Below the pieces are notes generated by a model that saw nothing but the letters and a program-made list of their open reading frames with translations, did no database searches and was not told the DNA's origin. Shown here piece by piece: positions 63,885 to 64,000 of a stretch of 64,000 bases of DNA. Each line of letters starts with the position of its first letter. The first letter of the stretch is position 1. The stretch lies in the NCBI RefSeq assembly GCF_937616625.2, contig NC_065571.1:10170501-10234500 (forward strand), written 5' to 3'. This DNA is from Mercurialis annua (Eukaryota > Streptophyta > Magnoliopsida > Malpighiales > Euphorbiaceae). Made by a program: the position numbers and the translations under genes.

Positions 63885-64000
63885 CTGTAGTACAAGAAAT
63901 ATGATGATATAATGTATAAGATGGATGAATTTTTGTAACCAATATTGCATTCAAAATTACACCGAACACAAACTATCAAGAGAACTTTAAGGCCATCTGA

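Noticed and set aside
63941..64000. Another exon of the BLTP3-like gene at the right edge
   Set aside because: The sequence is too short to place a donor site and the translation does not clearly match the expected upstream region, so it was not added.
1..64000. CRISPR arrays, operons, ribosome binding sites or bacterial insertion sequences
   Set aside because: The window is plant nuclear DNA with spliced genes; no regularly spaced repeats or prokaryotic signals were seen.

Overview
This is a stretch of nuclear DNA from a flowering plant, almost certainly a eudicot. It is AT-rich, its genes carry many short GT-AG introns, and it is full of small non-autonomous DNA transposons. It holds recognisable plant orthologues: gamma-secretase PEN-2, a full-length ABCB transporter, a multi-exon mitochondrial PPR protein, the PRC2 WD40 protein FIE and a chorein/BLTP3-like lipid-transfer protein. 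I cannot name the species from sequence alone.

Layout. 1-2.3 kb: repeats and two MITEs. 2.3-4.4 kb (+): two-exon PEN-2. 5.5-11.1 kb (-): seven-exon ABCB transporter of 1252 aa, convergent with PEN-2, whose introns carry a private dispersed repeat. 11.1-18.3 kb: gene-free, with Stowaway-like and hAT-like MITEs and an unusual element bounded by mirrored clusters of GC-rich palindromes. 18.3-26.0 kb (+): 16-exon PPR gene (877 aa). 26.0-28.3 kb: fold-back elements. 28.35-28.97 kb (-): single-exon plastid-type protein of unknown function. 29.7-43.6 kb: two almost perfect 6.97-kb tandem units, each with an intact ZMYM1-like, hAT-transposase-derived gene, a broken J-domain fragment and a SINE. 43.6-50.3 kb: a third unit whose first 2.6 kb matches the others and which then switches abruptly to an older, diverged paralogue. 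50.5-54.4 kb (+): 13-exon FIE (371 aa). 55.7-56.2 kb (+): small DnaJ-type zinc-finger gene disrupted, or given a new intron, by a 127-bp tandem duplication. 56.4 kb to the right edge (-): the C-terminal 1048 aa of a BLTP3/UHRF1BP1-like protein whose 5' end lies outside the window.

The host genes do not form a pathway; they are ordinary neighbours. The dynamic part is the ZMYM1-like array. The two most testable new observations are that array with its sharp identity break inside a J-domain pseudogene, and the 127-bp duplication that places an AG|GT in each copy and so can act as a newborn intron. Exon boundaries were derived by hand from GT/AG sites, reading-frame continuity and family knowledge. 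No database or alignment software was used, and identity statements are by eye.
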